64,000 nucleotides of DNA, taken from the NCBI GenBank assembly GCA_028274465.1, contig CM051458.1:74091766-74155765 (forward strand), in the 5' to 3' direction. The notes below the pieces were generated by a model. The model was not told the origin of the DNA. It did no database searches and saw nothing but the letters and a program-made list of their open reading frames with translations. This DNA is from Plantago ovata. Taxonomy: Eukaryota > Streptophyta > Magnoliopsida > Lamiales > Plantaginaceae. Below are positions 22,876 to 34,841 of the stretch, in pieces; positions within the stretch are counted from its first letter, which is position 1, and every line of letters begins with the position of its first letter. Both the position numbers and the translations under genes were made by a program.

Positions 22876-24036
22876 TGATGAACGGAGAATTTGTCAGATT
22901 CTAATTAATCAAATAAATTTGTATTAAGCCAAAGGCAATTCACAACTACAACGAAAACCGTAGTGTAGCAGTAGAATAACCTCGAGTGTCGATCTCTAAG
23001 GACTATATCTAGCTTTATCTAATCTAACTTAAGAATATAAATCAACAGACGACTTAGCAAAGGTTTTTCTTAACAGATAATGGAGATTGGTGATAGTATG
23101 GTCATTCAAAGCATAGCAGGTTAATAATCATGCATGAAGTCCCCGGTTTTGCATAGAGATCTTTGATCAATGAATTGTCCAATTGTGTTCCGTAATTATT
23201 CAACACTACGAAGATAGAGGTTTTAAATAGATCAAAGAAATAAAGCAATAACTCAAACTATAATGCGCGATATAGCCATTAGCATAATTATTAACCCTTC
23301 GCTAAGAAATCACATACTATCACCAACGAGAAGTTTAGCTACTCATAGATGTCATGCAATCAACAAAAATCATAGCACGAATGAATGAAAACATGTTGAA
23401 AGATATATAAATATAAATAGAAAAACTGTAAGATACAATGTTACCGAAGGTTGTCAATCTCCGAAGAATCGCGATCTTACAAGCTCCAAAACGCTAAGAA
23501 AAAGTATCTCTTAAGCTAAGAATCCCCACAACTGGCTCTGGAGAATTCCTACCTAAAACTAATGAGAAAGGTGAGAGAAAAGGTCTGAAAAAGTATGAAA
23601 AACGAGAAAACTGAGCAACTATATATAGGCATTCGACAGGTGTGGGACGATTCGCCTGGTGTGGGGCGATTCACCCCACGTCCCGGGCGACTCGCCCGGG
23701 AGGTTTTTTCGGCGATATATGCGTTTTTGACGCGTTTTTGGATATCTTTTCCTTTTCGGACTCGGTTTTTGCCTTCTAGTGACCTTTTAGCCTTCAGATT
23801 CGACCCCTAGACTTCAAATCCTATCTGGAATCTTCTGGATACTCCAATTAGGCCTTCGGAACACCAATTCCTTGTCTACTTTAATATAATTTCCCGGAAA
23901 ACCTTGTTTTTCACTCAAAACCTGTAAAATACAAACTAAAGGGAAACGTGACACTATTCTAATAAAATGCACTAAAATATAGCTAAATTAACATAGAGGA
24001 TAGCTAAATTGGTGAAACAAGACTCAAATGAAAGTG
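22876..24036 (-). repeat. 3' LTR of Athila element 1
   Basis: About 1160 bp, matching the right LTR. Its inner end stops at GAAAGTG and lacks the last 18 or so bases (the ..ACACATTCATCA terminus); no polypurine tract adjoins it, so a small deletion probably removed both. It contains GC-rich hairpins at about 23638-23705. Confidence 0.85.
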
Positions 24037-24116
24037 CAAAAGTGGATTCAAGGTGAGAGCTAATACTTGTATAAGTGACCTATAATACTCAATCAAATTC
24101 GTGAGAAAACAAAACG

Positions 24117-24218
24117 GGTGATAAACGAGGTAAAAATATCGATAATTTAGCATAATAGGAGAAAAATGGGTTTCCTTTGAAAATGCTAAATTATCATCTA
24201 GAAACCTATTTTATCACC
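24117..24218. repeat. Long imperfect hairpin after the integrase stop
   Basis: Arms 24117-24153 and 24183-24218 pair, including a perfect 13-bp outer-to-loop stem GATAATTTAGCAT / ATGCTAAATTATC and GGTGATAAA / TTTATCACC ends. It lies between pol and the 3' LTR and could be a small foldback insertion or a 3' RNA structure. Confidence 0.7.
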
Positions 24219-24276
24219 AAAAACATACGAAAATATAAAAAACAACACAATGATATGCTCAAGACGACAAAACACA

Positions 24277-24858
24277 CTAACCTTCAGTAGAGGCTGTAAG
24301 GGTAAGCTCAAGATGATCAACCTCCCTTTGATCGCTAGAAATCTCGAAGTACGACTTCACTCGTTGACCATTCACCTTGAAGGTATTGCCCATCTTTGGA
24401 TCAAAGAGTTCTACAGCTCCATGGGGAGCAACTTTGATAATTTCATACGGTCCATCCCAACGAGTACGTAGCTTTCCCAGAAATAATCGAAGGCGGGAAT
24501 TAAATACCAAAGCTTTTTGTCCAGGAATCAGTTTCTTACGTACTATACCACGGTCATGATATTTCTTAGTACGTTCCTTGTAGATCTTGGAATTTTCATA
24601 AGCACCTAGTCGTAATTCATCGAGCTCATCTAGTTGCAGCAATCGTTCCTCGCCAGCTTTTCCCATATCAAGATTGAGTGCTTTGATAGCCCAATATGCT
24701 TTGTGTTCCAGTTCTACGGGAAGATGACATGCTTTCCCATACATAAGTCTGTACGGAGTGGTTCCAATCACCGTCTTGTAGCTATTCCTGTATGCCCAAA
24801 GTGCATCATTCAATTTTCCTGCCCAATCTTTCCTACTTGGCTTCACTATTCGCTCCAG
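24277..24858 (-). pseudogene. Athila element 1 integrase, C-terminal part
   Basis: Continues the integrase cut at 27761. It begins LERIVKPSRKDW, has the conserved LWAYR..YKT.IGTTPYRL..GK.CHLPVE region of Ty3 integrases and the GKLRTRWDGPYEI C-terminal fold, and stops at 24277. The reading frame on the two sides of the CACTA insertion is the same once one GAT copy is counted. Confidence 0.85.
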
Positions 24859-24861
24859 GAT

Positions 24862-27760
24862 CACTACTAAAAAAATCCCCTAATTAGACACTTTTTATTG
24901 TGACACAATAAAATATGGGTCACTATAACTAATCTAATATAACCCTGGACCTAATATAACGCCAAATAAAGGAAAACAACTAATCTAATGTAACCCTGGA
25001 CCTAATACAACGCCAGAATAAAGAAAAAAGCACCGACCGAGTAACTTGCTAGTTAGCCTATAAATCATTTTAGACGGCAACAACATCAATAATTTTCTTC
25101 AACAACAGCAAAAATTCCCACGGCAGCAACAATTTGATCGCAATTCACCAGTTCGATCCTATGGTAATTCACTCAGATCGCTCCTCTTTCATAGTCGATC
25201 AAGCAGGAGAGACAACAAACAGCAGGTAACTTCTTCCCATTCAAGTATTACTCCTCGCAATTGTATTCAAATTGTTTTTTTTTTTTTACCCAAATCGAAT
25301 TAGCCCTATCAAACCTCTCTTCTTGCAATTCGAGTTTTATTAATCAGCATAGTAGTGTAAATTAATGAAATTTCATTTGGGGACTCAGGACCGATTTGGA
25401 GAAGTAATCTAGATTGTTGATTCTGAATTCTTTTACCCGTGGTTCAATTCTGGCGAACTAAAGTCTTCTATGAGTGAGTTGTTAGGTTTGAGGACTTGTT
25501 TTTAATTTGCATATTGATGACTGGGCCATTTCAGTAATTCAGAAGGTTAGCGTATTATTCTGCTAAACTAGAAGTCTAGAATGTTTGAAGAACTCTCAAA
25601 TTACTTGTTTATATTTGTTGGAGAGGACAGTGGTTTATGTTTGTTGTTTTCCAGACAAGTTCCTTAGGGTTATCACGTATAAGCATGCTAAATGTATTTA
25701 TATACCTGTTGGATAATGATACTGTAATATGTATACATGCTAAACACTTTGTTATCTATATGTGCAAGTATTCTCTCGACATTGATACAGTGAAGTGTAT
25801 TATGATTGTTGTAATATATTTTACATTTGAACCATCTGAGTACAGTAATAAGTATCGATCGCCTTGATTAGAAATTATGTAGTGATTCATCCAGTGGACT
25901 ATAGCCGCAGTTTTGATGATTAAGTTAATGGTAACCTAAGACTCATATGCCTTTCTTAACCATTTGTATGTCAGAGTCAAAAGTAGTGCAAGTATGGTGT
26001 ATTGACCTATGTTAAATTCATTTATTTGCTAAAGCGTCTTGATGGATTAATTGGCCATGTTTAGACCATCTTTAGTATAATAACGAAAGTGAAGGAAGTT
26101 AATTACCTTCTATAAGTACATCGAGTTCCGGGTAGTAGTACTAGAAGTAATAGAAGTAGCTAGATGCATGGCATAGATTTTAGTGTTAGTCTTCATTATG
26201 TGGACAACAAGTTTAGTTCTAAGAATATCTTCTTAAGTCAAGTACCATTATTATAGGCTTCTTCATTAGTGTGCAGTTTTCTTCTAATTACTAACGATCC
26301 GACAACTGTTAATTCGTATTACATGTATAAACTTTCATGTATCTCTGCAGGATTTTCAATATCCTCAAGTGAGCATCAGACATGGAGAATCATTTCGAGA
26401 ACATGAATGAAACATTGGTATTTTGTATCCTTTGGATGTGATCAATCTGCTGAGAATGTATGTCCTTAGCTCTGTTAACTTTTTATATTTGTTTCAGTTA
26501 GAGATTTCATAGTTTATTTTGCAAATCTAATGTAGATGTGGCATTAATCTGGATGTAGATAATTCTGGTGTTAATGCGATTGTACTTGGAAATTTGATAT
26601 GCTAGTTGTCAAAGCAGTCTTTCTATGTCATGTGTCTTGCTGCCCATGAATCTGTTTTGTATTGTTTGTATGTCGATCTTTGTTGGGCTTTATGATCTCA
26701 CTTCACATTTATTAATTTTGATGTTCATGATTCATGTGAATGGCTCGAACAGCCGCGTGGCCAAATTCGTCATGGAGAGTTTGAGCGTTTTGCAGTGTTC
26801 TGTACATCCGTAGGCTCTAATGAAATAAGCAAAACCAAATCCCACATCAACATAGGTATGATTTTATGGATTCTCTATAGTTTCATAGAAATTAGCTACA
26901 TCAATTTATTAGATATTGTCTCACAGCATCCTAGTTCTGCGGACTGAAGGGATAACAATCGTAGGACATGAATGAAATGGCAAGTAATTGTTTGCAACGT
27001 CATTGTGTTCCATTAATTTCGGCCCTGCAACTGCAGAGGTAATGGCACTAACAACATGTATTGATTTTGCAACTCAGATTGGGTGGACTCATATCATGAA
27101 AGAGGGTGACTGCATTGCTATCATTTGTGCTCACAATCCCAAAAAAGTGGCTCTCTCTTCCACTTGTAATTTAATGGATGTAGCGTGCAGGAAGATCAGC
27201 GAGTTAGCACTATTTTCCATCATGCTAGCAGGGAGAATAATGTATTGGCCATCAATTCGCTAGTAAATCTGAGACTTGAGATTAGGTATTAGTGTTTTGC
27301 CATTTTCATTGTGTTGTAAGTTTGAATCCAGCACATTGTGCTTTCATGAAAAATGAATACTTTACTTATCAAACGAAAAGCTTCATATTACAAACGTGTT
27401 TGTAATTCTGGATTGATTTTGTTTTGAAGTTAATGAAGCTATTGATAGTGTTTCCGTTAAAATTATTATTATTTATTCTTTTGTATCATCAATAGTAAAA
27501 AAAATATAAAAATGCAAAAAATCTAGTGACACCTCAAAATAATTCAAACTATTGTTTTCATGATTGCGTATAGGGTGACTACAGGTCGGAAACATGACCA
27601 GCTATGCATGTTACAAAAGGTTACTATGGTGACACTTTACCCTATTGAAACCCCTTTACAGGTGACACTTTGATCTAGTGTCACAATAGCTCCAACCGTC
27701 ACTATAGGGCACTAAAGTGACAATTTTTAGGCGTCATTAAAGCCATTTTTTCTAGTAGTG
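24862..27760. mobile_element. 2.9 kb CACTA element inside Athila integrase, carrying host-like sequence
   Basis: Ends CACTACTAAAAAAAT and (complement) CACTACTAGAAAAAAT are matching terminal inverted repeats; GAT (24859-24861 and 27761-27763) is the 3-bp duplication. GTGACAC and TCACTATA(G) motifs recur near both ends. No transposase is present. The interior has a Gln-rich leader (about 25080-25225) before a GTAACT donor, a CTCTGCAG acceptor near 26350, and an RNase H-like stretch at 26988-27290, so it looks like captured gene sequence with introns. Confidence 0.85.
26988..27290 (+). pseudogene. RNase H-fold (RVT_3-type) fragment carried by the CACTA element
   Basis: Reads TAEVMALTTCIDFATQIGWTHI..EGDC..IICA, which matches the E and D catalytic blocks of plant RNase H-like domains. 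After LMDVACRKISELALF the frame shifts by one; the other frame gives FHHASRENNVLAINSL, the final conserved block. So it was a domain of about 90 residues, now broken. It is not closely similar to the LINE at 15557-16436. Confidence 0.7.
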
Positions 27761-27763
27761 GAT

Positions 27764-29749
27764 TTTCTTAATTTGACGGTTGCTAACTTCGACTTGGCCC
27801 GATGTCTGTGGATGATATGGCGTAGCGACACTATGGTGGACACCGTATCTCTTAAGAAGGGAGGCAAAGGGTCTATTGACGAAGTGTGACCCTCCATCAC
27901 TGATGATTGTCCTAGGGCACCCAAATCTAGAGAATATTACTTCCTTCAAGAACTTCATAACAACTGCGCCGTCATTTGTTTTTGTAGGAATTGCCTCCAC
28001 CCATTTAGTAACATAATCCACCGCAACAAGAATGTATCCATAACCTCCACTTGATGGAAATGGTCCCATGAAATCAATGCCCCATACGTCGAAAGGTTCG
28101 ACCACTAGATTCCCTTGAAGGGGCATTTCGTCTTTCTTGCTAATATTACCACCTCGTTGACATGGGTCACAATTCTTCACAAAAAATCGAGCATCTCGGT
28201 ATATTGTTGGCCAGAAAAATCCTGCTTGTAGTACTTTGCGAGCTGTTTTCAAGCCACTATAGTGTCCTCCACAATTAAGCTCATGGCAATGACTCAACAC
28301 ACTCTGCTGCTCTTCTTGTGGCACGCATCTCCTTAGAATCCCATCAGCTCCTCCTTTGAATAGATGCGGATCATCCCATATGTAAGTCCTGCTACGCCTG
28401 GCAAGAGCTCTCTTGTCTGAGGCTGAAAAGTTAGTGGGGCAAACATTCATAGCCAAATAGTTTACAATATCAGCATACCATGGCTCTTCATTAGCCTTCA
28501 TTAAGTGCTCATCAGGGAGGTCCTCATTGATGGGTATCGAATCAATAGGGATATTAGGTATTCTAGACAAATGATCGGCTACTAAATTCTCCCTACCAGC
28601 TCTATCCACTATGGTCAAATCAAAGTCTTGCAGCAAAAGGACCCAACGGATTAACCTAGGCTTAGAATCTTTCTTAGCTATCAAATGTCTCAAAGCAGCA
28701 TGATCAGTATGGACATTCACAGGATGACCAATTAAATAAGACCTAAACTTTTGTAAACCAAAGACAACAGCTAAAAATTTCTTTTCAGTAGTTGTATAAT
28801 TAACTTGCGCGGAGTCTAGAGTCTTACTAACATAATAAATCACACGATACTGCTTATCAACTTTTTGGCATAAAACAACACCTATAGCAAAATTCGAAGC
28901 ATCACACAGAATCTCAAAAGGAAGATTCCAATCAGGCGGCACAACAATGGGAGCAGAAACAAGCTTTTCCTTAAGGGTATTAAAAGCAACTAAGCACTCA
29001 TTAGAGAAATGGAAAACCACATCTTTTGCAAGCAAGCTACTTAAAGGTTTAGCAATTTTCGAAAAATCTTTAATAAACCTCCTATGAAACCTTACATGGA
29101 CAAGAAAAGATTGCAATTCTTTCACACAAGTAGGTGGGGAAAGTTTTTCAATGATCTCGATCTTAGCCTTGTCTACCTCAATACCTCTTTCAGAAACTAC
29201 ATGTCCTAGAACAATGCCTTCCCTAACCATGTAATGACTTTTCTCCCAGCTTAAGGTCAAATTGCATTCAATGCACCTTTTCAAAACAAGATCTAATCTT
29301 TGCAAGCATTCATCAAACGAATCTCCAAAAAGGGAAAAATCATCCATGAAAACTTCAACAAACTTAGTTACCATATCAGAGAAAACAGAAAGCATGCACC
29401 TTTGAAAAGTGGCGGGAGCGTTTCATAGTCCAAACGGCATCCTCCTATAGGCAAACGTTCCGAATGGGCAAGTGAATGTCGTCTTCTCTTGATCCTCTGG
29501 TGCAATCGGAATCTGGTAGAAACCTGATAAACCATCAAGAAAACAATAGAATTTCCGCCCCGCAAGGCGGTTTAGAATGTCATCTATAAATGGTAAAGGG
29601 AAGTGGTCTTTCTTAGTGGCGTCATTTAATCTTCTATAGTCAATGCACATTCGCCATCGAGTGGTCTTCCTAACCGGTACCAACTCTCCCTTCTCATTCT
29701 CTTCCACCGTGACTCCTGATTTTTTAGGAACTACATGTACCGGGCTCAC
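27764..29749 (-). pseudogene. Athila element 1 reverse transcriptase, RNase H and integrase
   Basis: From 29749: SPVHVVPKKSG, CIDYRRLN, FLDGLSGF and the FGTFAYRRMPFGL block of RT, then a TGA where Cys is usual (about 29420). The next open stretch (547 codons from 29395) has FMDDF (16-20), RNase H residues Asp165, Glu204, Asp231 and Asp274, the integrase zinc region ending CDPC (409-412), and catalytic Asp441, Asp500 and Glu536 with 35 residues between the last two. It is cut by the CACTA element at residue about 545. Another TGA lies just before the SPVHVV block. Catalytic residues are all kept, so decay is limited. Confidence 0.9.
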
Positions 29750-29752
29750 CCA

Positions 29753-31065
29753 TCAACTATCAGGAATGGGGTAAATCATATCGGCATCTAGCAACTTGAT
29801 CACTTCTTTCTTTACCACCTCTTGCATGGCCGGATTAATCCTTCGCTGAGGTTGCCTAACGGGTTTGGCATCTTGTTCTAGAGTGATGTTGTGCACACAC
29901 CGAGTAGGGCTAATTCCTTTGATATCACTAATCCCCCATCCTATAGGTGCAGAATTTTCTTTCAAAACTTCAATTAGCCTACTTTCTTCATCATTGGAGA
30001 GATGTGAGGAGACTATCACAGGCTTCTTCTGATTTTCTCCTAGGTAGACATACTTGAGGTGCGCAGGAAGTGGCTTTAATTCTAAGCTAGGCTCTTCAGG
30101 AAATTTACTTTTTTCCTCTTCTTCTTCTAAAGGTTCAAGCACTTCTTCTCCTACGGGAATTTCTGGGGTGCTATCCATTATTTCAACTAGTTCCCTTGCG
30201 TCCTCGGTCATGTACCACGTCTCAGTTTGCATGGTTAGTGCCTCCTCAAGTGGTTCACGATTATCATGGCAATGATGAAATTCGGAAATCACGGAATCAT
30301 AGCAGTCGACAAAATTTAACTCTTCTGCGACTTCCTTATCTCCGATGCTACATCCTACCAATTCAATCTTCTCACCCATTACCTCCATGGTTATTTTCTT
30401 GCCCTTAAGTTCAAGGCATGTGTTGATAGTCACCATGAATGGTCTCCCAAGTAGTACTACGTGCTCGCGGATATGGCTCTTCCCCTCGTCTGCAGATTTC
30501 ATTACTACAAAATCAGCTGGGATTATCAATTTGTCCACCTTCACAAGGATGTCCTCTATTATCCCGACTGGCCTCTTCACGCTTTGGTCCGCCATTTGGA
30601 CGACCATATCAGTTGGTGTCAATTCTCCGAGATCCAGGGCCTTGTATACCGAATAGGGCATTAAGTTAATGCTAGCCCCTAAGTCAAGCATTGCCTTCGT
30701 GGCCGACCATTCCCTAAAGCGATGTTGATGATGAAACTTCCAAGATCTTTTTTCTTCACAGGTAATCTGGCAATTGAGTTGACCGTTTCAACCCCATTCA
30801 CTTCCTTCCCTGGAGTAACCCTTTTGTTCTTTATCTCACGAAAGAATTTCGTATAAGCCGGAATGTTTTGGATTAACTCCAAGAGAGGCACATTGACTTC
30901 CACCTTTGAGAGGCGTTGGAATAGAGGTGACTCTTGAATATCCTTCTTGGCTGGCTTGATCCGACTTGGGAATGGTACATGTGGTTTTGGAGGCACATAT
31001 GGATTAGAAGATTTGTGAAGTTCCGTTGGTGTAGGAGTTCCTACTACGACTTCATCATCACCCAT
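29753..31065 (-). pseudogene. Athila element 1 protease and gag-protease linker
   Basis: 31065-30679 reads a Pro-rich linker (PYVPPKPHVPFPSR) and LFQRLSKVEVNVPLLELI, a standard stretch ahead of Ty3 protease. A one-base frameshift at about 30690 precedes MLDLGASINLMPYSVY, the Athila-type active site (DLGA in place of DSG/DTG). The open stretch then runs 312 codons, through LLGRPFM and a Glu-rich spacer, to the N-terminal edge of RT (ISPTRCVHNI..), ending in TGA at 29753. Confidence 0.85.
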
Positions 31066-31137
31066 GTCTTCTACAGATGGTCCTGGTTCATCATCTTTCT
31101 CTGGAACTTCTTGAGGTTCTTTGGAACTTTCGCTATC

Positions 31138-32318
31138 CTAATGTTCTGTGTTTGGTCCTGCATTTTCGGTCCCAGTAGATTCAACACGTTTAGGTCGCAC
31201 GAAGTTAGGAATTTTGGTCATCTTTCCTCCACGGAGTAGTAGATTCACTTCTTCGTACTCAGTGTCCTTGGTTGTAACAGTTGGAAGTGGCTCGGGATCA
31301 GCTTCAGGTGTCAAAACGGGGGAACTGGGGTCGTCCAATTCCCTGGAGTTGGGGGGCGATTCGCCCCCCACTTCCAGGGGGGCGAATTCGACTGCTTTTC
31401 CGCACTTTTGACACTTCAGCAGGCTAAGATCCTTGATAAGTTGCTCAGTTACTTCGACCGCTTCAAAAGCCTTTTCGATGCGAAGATTGTTTTCAGCTTG
31501 CCCTGCGTGTGCTATCTCGAAAACACTCTCAATGGCGTAATCCCTGCGTAAAATGCAAGTTCCTCCTCTTCACTGATATCTTCGTCTTCAGAATATCCTT
31601 CGTATAAGCCGTCAGTTTCGCCCCGGTTTGAATATACGTTGGTGACTTGACTCGACATTATCTTCTCGAATTGTGCAGATCCATTGGCGTACTTTTGAAA
31701 GACCTTCTCTGCCTCTTCAACTGTACATTCTTCTAAACCTCCACACATCCCATCCACTTGAAGCCTAACATCATCACGCAGTCCACCAACAAAATACCAA
31801 ATCATCTCCCCGTCGTTGAAACGGTGATGGGGGCACTCACGTTTATACAACTCAAAACGTTTATAGGTGTCACAGAACCGCTCGTACTCTCCTTGCTTGA
31901 AGTGTTCGATCCGATTCCGCAGTGCAATCGTCTCATGGTAAGGCATGAAACGCGCCAAGAGCTCCTCTACTACTTGGTTCCAGGTCCTCAGTGATCCTGG
32001 TGCTAACCTTGCTATCCAAATCCTCGGTTCATATCCCAAAGCAAAAGAAAATAGTTTCCTTCATAATTGATCCTCGGTGAACCCCTTTGCTGGAACTTTT
32101 GCTATTTCCTCTTCATAGGACCTGATGAAGCTTAACGGATTCATCCCCACTCCATCTTCGAACCTCGGTATCCTTCTCACTACAGAACTTGTTACCTCAT
32201 ACCCCGATAACTCTTCTTCCAAGTATATAGCTGACCCTTTCTTGACTTGCGAGAACGTAGGTGTCAAGCGAGCTTTTAAGGTCGTCATACCTGGAAATCT
32301 GGAACAGGAGTAACTCAA
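31138..32318 (-). pseudogene. Athila element 1 gag
   Basis: Homologous along its length to the open gag at 59951-61276. Core: PRFEDGVGMNPLSFIRSYEEEI, then TGA in place of Cys before RKLFSF, then WIARLAPGSLRTW..VVEELLARFMPYHE and YKRECPHHRF (retrotransposon gag domain). A frameshift at about 31530 moves the rest (EIAHAGQAENN..) to another frame, which ends in TAG at 31138; the frame continues after that stop into the linker. A perfect 19-base hairpin lies in the C-terminal part (31351-31369). Confidence 0.88.
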
Positions 32319-32495
32319 AACTGAAAATTAGTCTCGTTAGAAATCTCGAAGATCAAGAAAATTTCTAGAAATCGAAAACTACTAAGACTAGGAAAGGAGT
32401 ATCAGAGAGAGATTAAATAGTAAAGCTAAAAACTACTAGGACTAGGAATTGAATGCTGAAAATATAAAAAAGCTAAACAGAAAAAAGGAGTATAG

Positions 32496-32513
32496 TCCCC
32501 GGCAGCGGCCCCA
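32496..32513 (-). promoter_or_regulatory. Primer-binding site of element 1
   Basis: On the minus strand TGGGGCCGCTGCCGGGGA, three bases inside the LTR. It matches the 3' end of tRNA-Asp as used by Athila/Tat elements, with two changes relative to TGGCGCCGTTGCCGGGGA. Confidence 0.75.
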
Positions 32514-32516
32514 ATT

Positions 32517-33676
32517 TGATGAACGGAGAATTTGTCAGATTCTAATTAATCAAATAAATTTGTATTAAGCCAAAGGCAAATCACAACTACAACGAAAACC
32601 GTAGTGTAGCAGTAGAATAACCTCGAGTGTCGATATCTAAGGACTATAACTAGCTTTATCTAATCTAACTTAAGAATATAAATCAACAGACGACTTAGCA
32701 AAGGTTTTTCTTAACAGATAGTGGAGATTGGTGATAGTATGGTCATTCAAAGCATAGCAGGTTAATAATCATGCATGAAGTCCCCGGTTTTGCATAGAGA
32801 TCTTTGATCAATGAATTGTCCAATTGTGTTCCGTAATTATTCAACACTACGAAGATAGAGGTGTTAGATAGATCAAAGAAATAAAGCAATAACTCAAAGT
32901 ATAATGCGCGATATAGCCATTAGCATAATTATTAACCCTTCGCTAAGAAATCACATACTATCACCAACGAGAAGTTTAGCTACTCATAGATGTCATGCAA
33001 TGAACAGAAATCATAGCACGAATGAATGAAACATGTTGAAAGATATATAAATATAAATAGAAAAACTGTAAGAGACAATGTTACCGAAGGTTGTCAATCT
33101 CCGAAGAATCGCGATCTTACAAGCTCCAAAACGCTAAGAAAAAGTATCTCCTAAGCTAAGAATCCCCAGAACAGGCTCTGGAGAATTCCTACCAAAAACT
33201 AATGAGAAAGGTGAGAGAAAAGGTCTGAAAAAGTATGAAAAATGGAGAAAACTGAGCAACTATATATAGGCATTCGGCAGGTGTGGGGCGATTCGCCCCA
33301 CGTCCCGGGCGACTCGCTCGGGAGGTTTTTCGGCCATATACGCGTTTTCGACGCGTTTTTGGATATCTTTTCCTTTTCGGACTCGTTTTTTGCCTTCTAG
33401 TGACCTTTTAGCCTTCAGATTCGACCCCTAGACTTCAAATCCTATCCGGAAACTTCTGGATACTCCAATTAGGCCTTCGGAACACCAATTCGTTGTCTAC
33501 TTCAATATAATTGCCCGGAAAACCTCGTTTTTCACTCAAAACCTGTAAAATACAAACTAAAGGGAAACGTGACACTATTCTAATAAAATGCACTAAAATA
33601 TAGCTAAATTAACATAGAGGATAGCTAAATTGGTGAAAAAAAGACTCAAATGAAAGTGTAAAATACACATTCATCA
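32517..33676 (-). repeat. 5' LTR of Athila element 1
   Basis: 1160 bp with TGATGAAC and TTCATCA ends. On the minus strand it holds TATATATAG (about 33260) and the hairpins TGGGGCGATTCGCCCCA (33284-33300) and one of the CCCGGGCGA type (33304-33322). It differs from the 3' LTR by scattered substitutions and a 20-base-scale duplication in the hairpin zone. Confidence 0.9.
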
Positions 33677-34841
33677 CTTATACTTGGGCACGAACCCGTA
33701 ACGTGTGAAGTGCTCCACAACTGTTGTAGACTCAAGATATTTGGTATTCGACATTTGGCAAGATTACAAGGACACCTAATCTTCCGACCACTCACTCCAG
33801 TCAATGCACATGCAATAAAGGCATCAACGCCTTCCCTAAAACTAGACTGAATTTGGCCATCAACAATTCGATTGTACATCCATGACCGATCGGGATTCAT
33901 CTTCAAATAAAGAAAATCAACCATTATCCATAGATATACAATTGATCTTTATACTTTTATGAAGGTATTGTTCACTAACTACACAATTACACATAAACAT
34001 ACAATTGATGTATCTCTCATACTTAGTTCAAACTACAAACTAAAAGTCCAAATCAGTTTACCTATAAATCAATCAAAGTATCATGCTCAAATATAACCCA
34101 TTAATTCATATACATTGGATAAGCAAGTAGGCAATGACTTGGGAAAAAAAACCAATTCAATTTCACTACAAATTAATCAATTACACATGCTAAATCACAA
34201 CCCAATGCTTTATATGTGTTAAACAAGCTACTAGGCACTAGGCATAAACTTCCAATTGCTCAATTAAATTGGAAATACAAAAATCCTAAACTTAGCAGAG
34301 TAAGGGTTTTCGAAAAATACCTCAATTTCGGTATAAATATCCCACGATACTCGAAATATATAGAATAGCCACACGATTTCCTACTTTAGCAAGCTTCAAA
34401 TGACTCCAAGATATCCCCATTTGGTTAAGAAATGGCGAAGGTTCAATTTTGGGGAGAAATGCGGGCGAGAGGATGAAACAGAAGGAGAAACGGAATGGGG
34501 AAGAAGAAGCTCCACGCATCTCTGTATAAAAGTATTAGCAACGGATAGCCAATCCGTTGGTATTTACCGACGGATAGGTTTATCCGTCGCAACATTTTAA
34601 TTTCCATTTATATTAAAGTCCTTTTCATTTATTTTTTTTAGAGTCAAAATCTTTACCGACGCCTCACTTATCCGTCGGTTAGATAGTAACCGCCGCTAAA
34701 TTTTGACGACCTGGGTATTGTCAGAAAGGTCTCAGATCAGTTCGTATCGATCCGTCTCTAAAATCCCGATTCGTCGTTAAATTAGCAACAGATCGTATCC
34801 ATCGGTAATTCTCGTAGCTAATTTTTATTTTTCTTGTAGTG
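33677..34841 (-). mobile_element. CACTA element 5' end with transposase-associated domain
   Basis: The right end TTTTTCTTGTAGTG (34828-34841) is a CACTA terminus, preceded by AGCAACGGAT, ACCGACGGAT and ATCCGTCGG subterminal repeats (34530-34820). At 33924 an ATG opens MVDFLYLKMNPDRSWMYNR..GVDAFI..AL...RKIRCPCNLAKC, the transposase-associated domain at the N-terminus of plant CACTA proteins. A frameshift follows, then HFTRYGFVPKY just before the Athila insertion; the gene continues at 22875 with V.TSHGE. The other terminus was not found. Confidence 0.82.

Larger units (their letters stand above)
22876..33676 (-). mobile_element. Athila-like Ty3 retrotransposon (element 1), nested and inactive
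   Basis: A 10.8 kb minus-strand element with two LTRs starting TGATGAAC; the right one ends TTCATCA. It is flanked by CTCAT (22871-22875) and CTTAT (33677-33681), a 5-bp duplication with one change. The order gag, protease, RT, RNase H, integrase is that of Ty3 elements, and FMDDF in RT, DLGAS in protease and a tRNA-Asp-type primer site point to the Athila lineage. It is disabled by at least four in-frame stops, two frameshifts and a CACTA insertion in integrase. No env-like frame is present: only about 240 bases separate the integrase stop from the 3' LTR. Confidence 0.9.

Noticed and set aside
30054-30669. Four plus-strand open frames opposite Athila protease
   Set aside because: Shadow frames of the coding minus strand.
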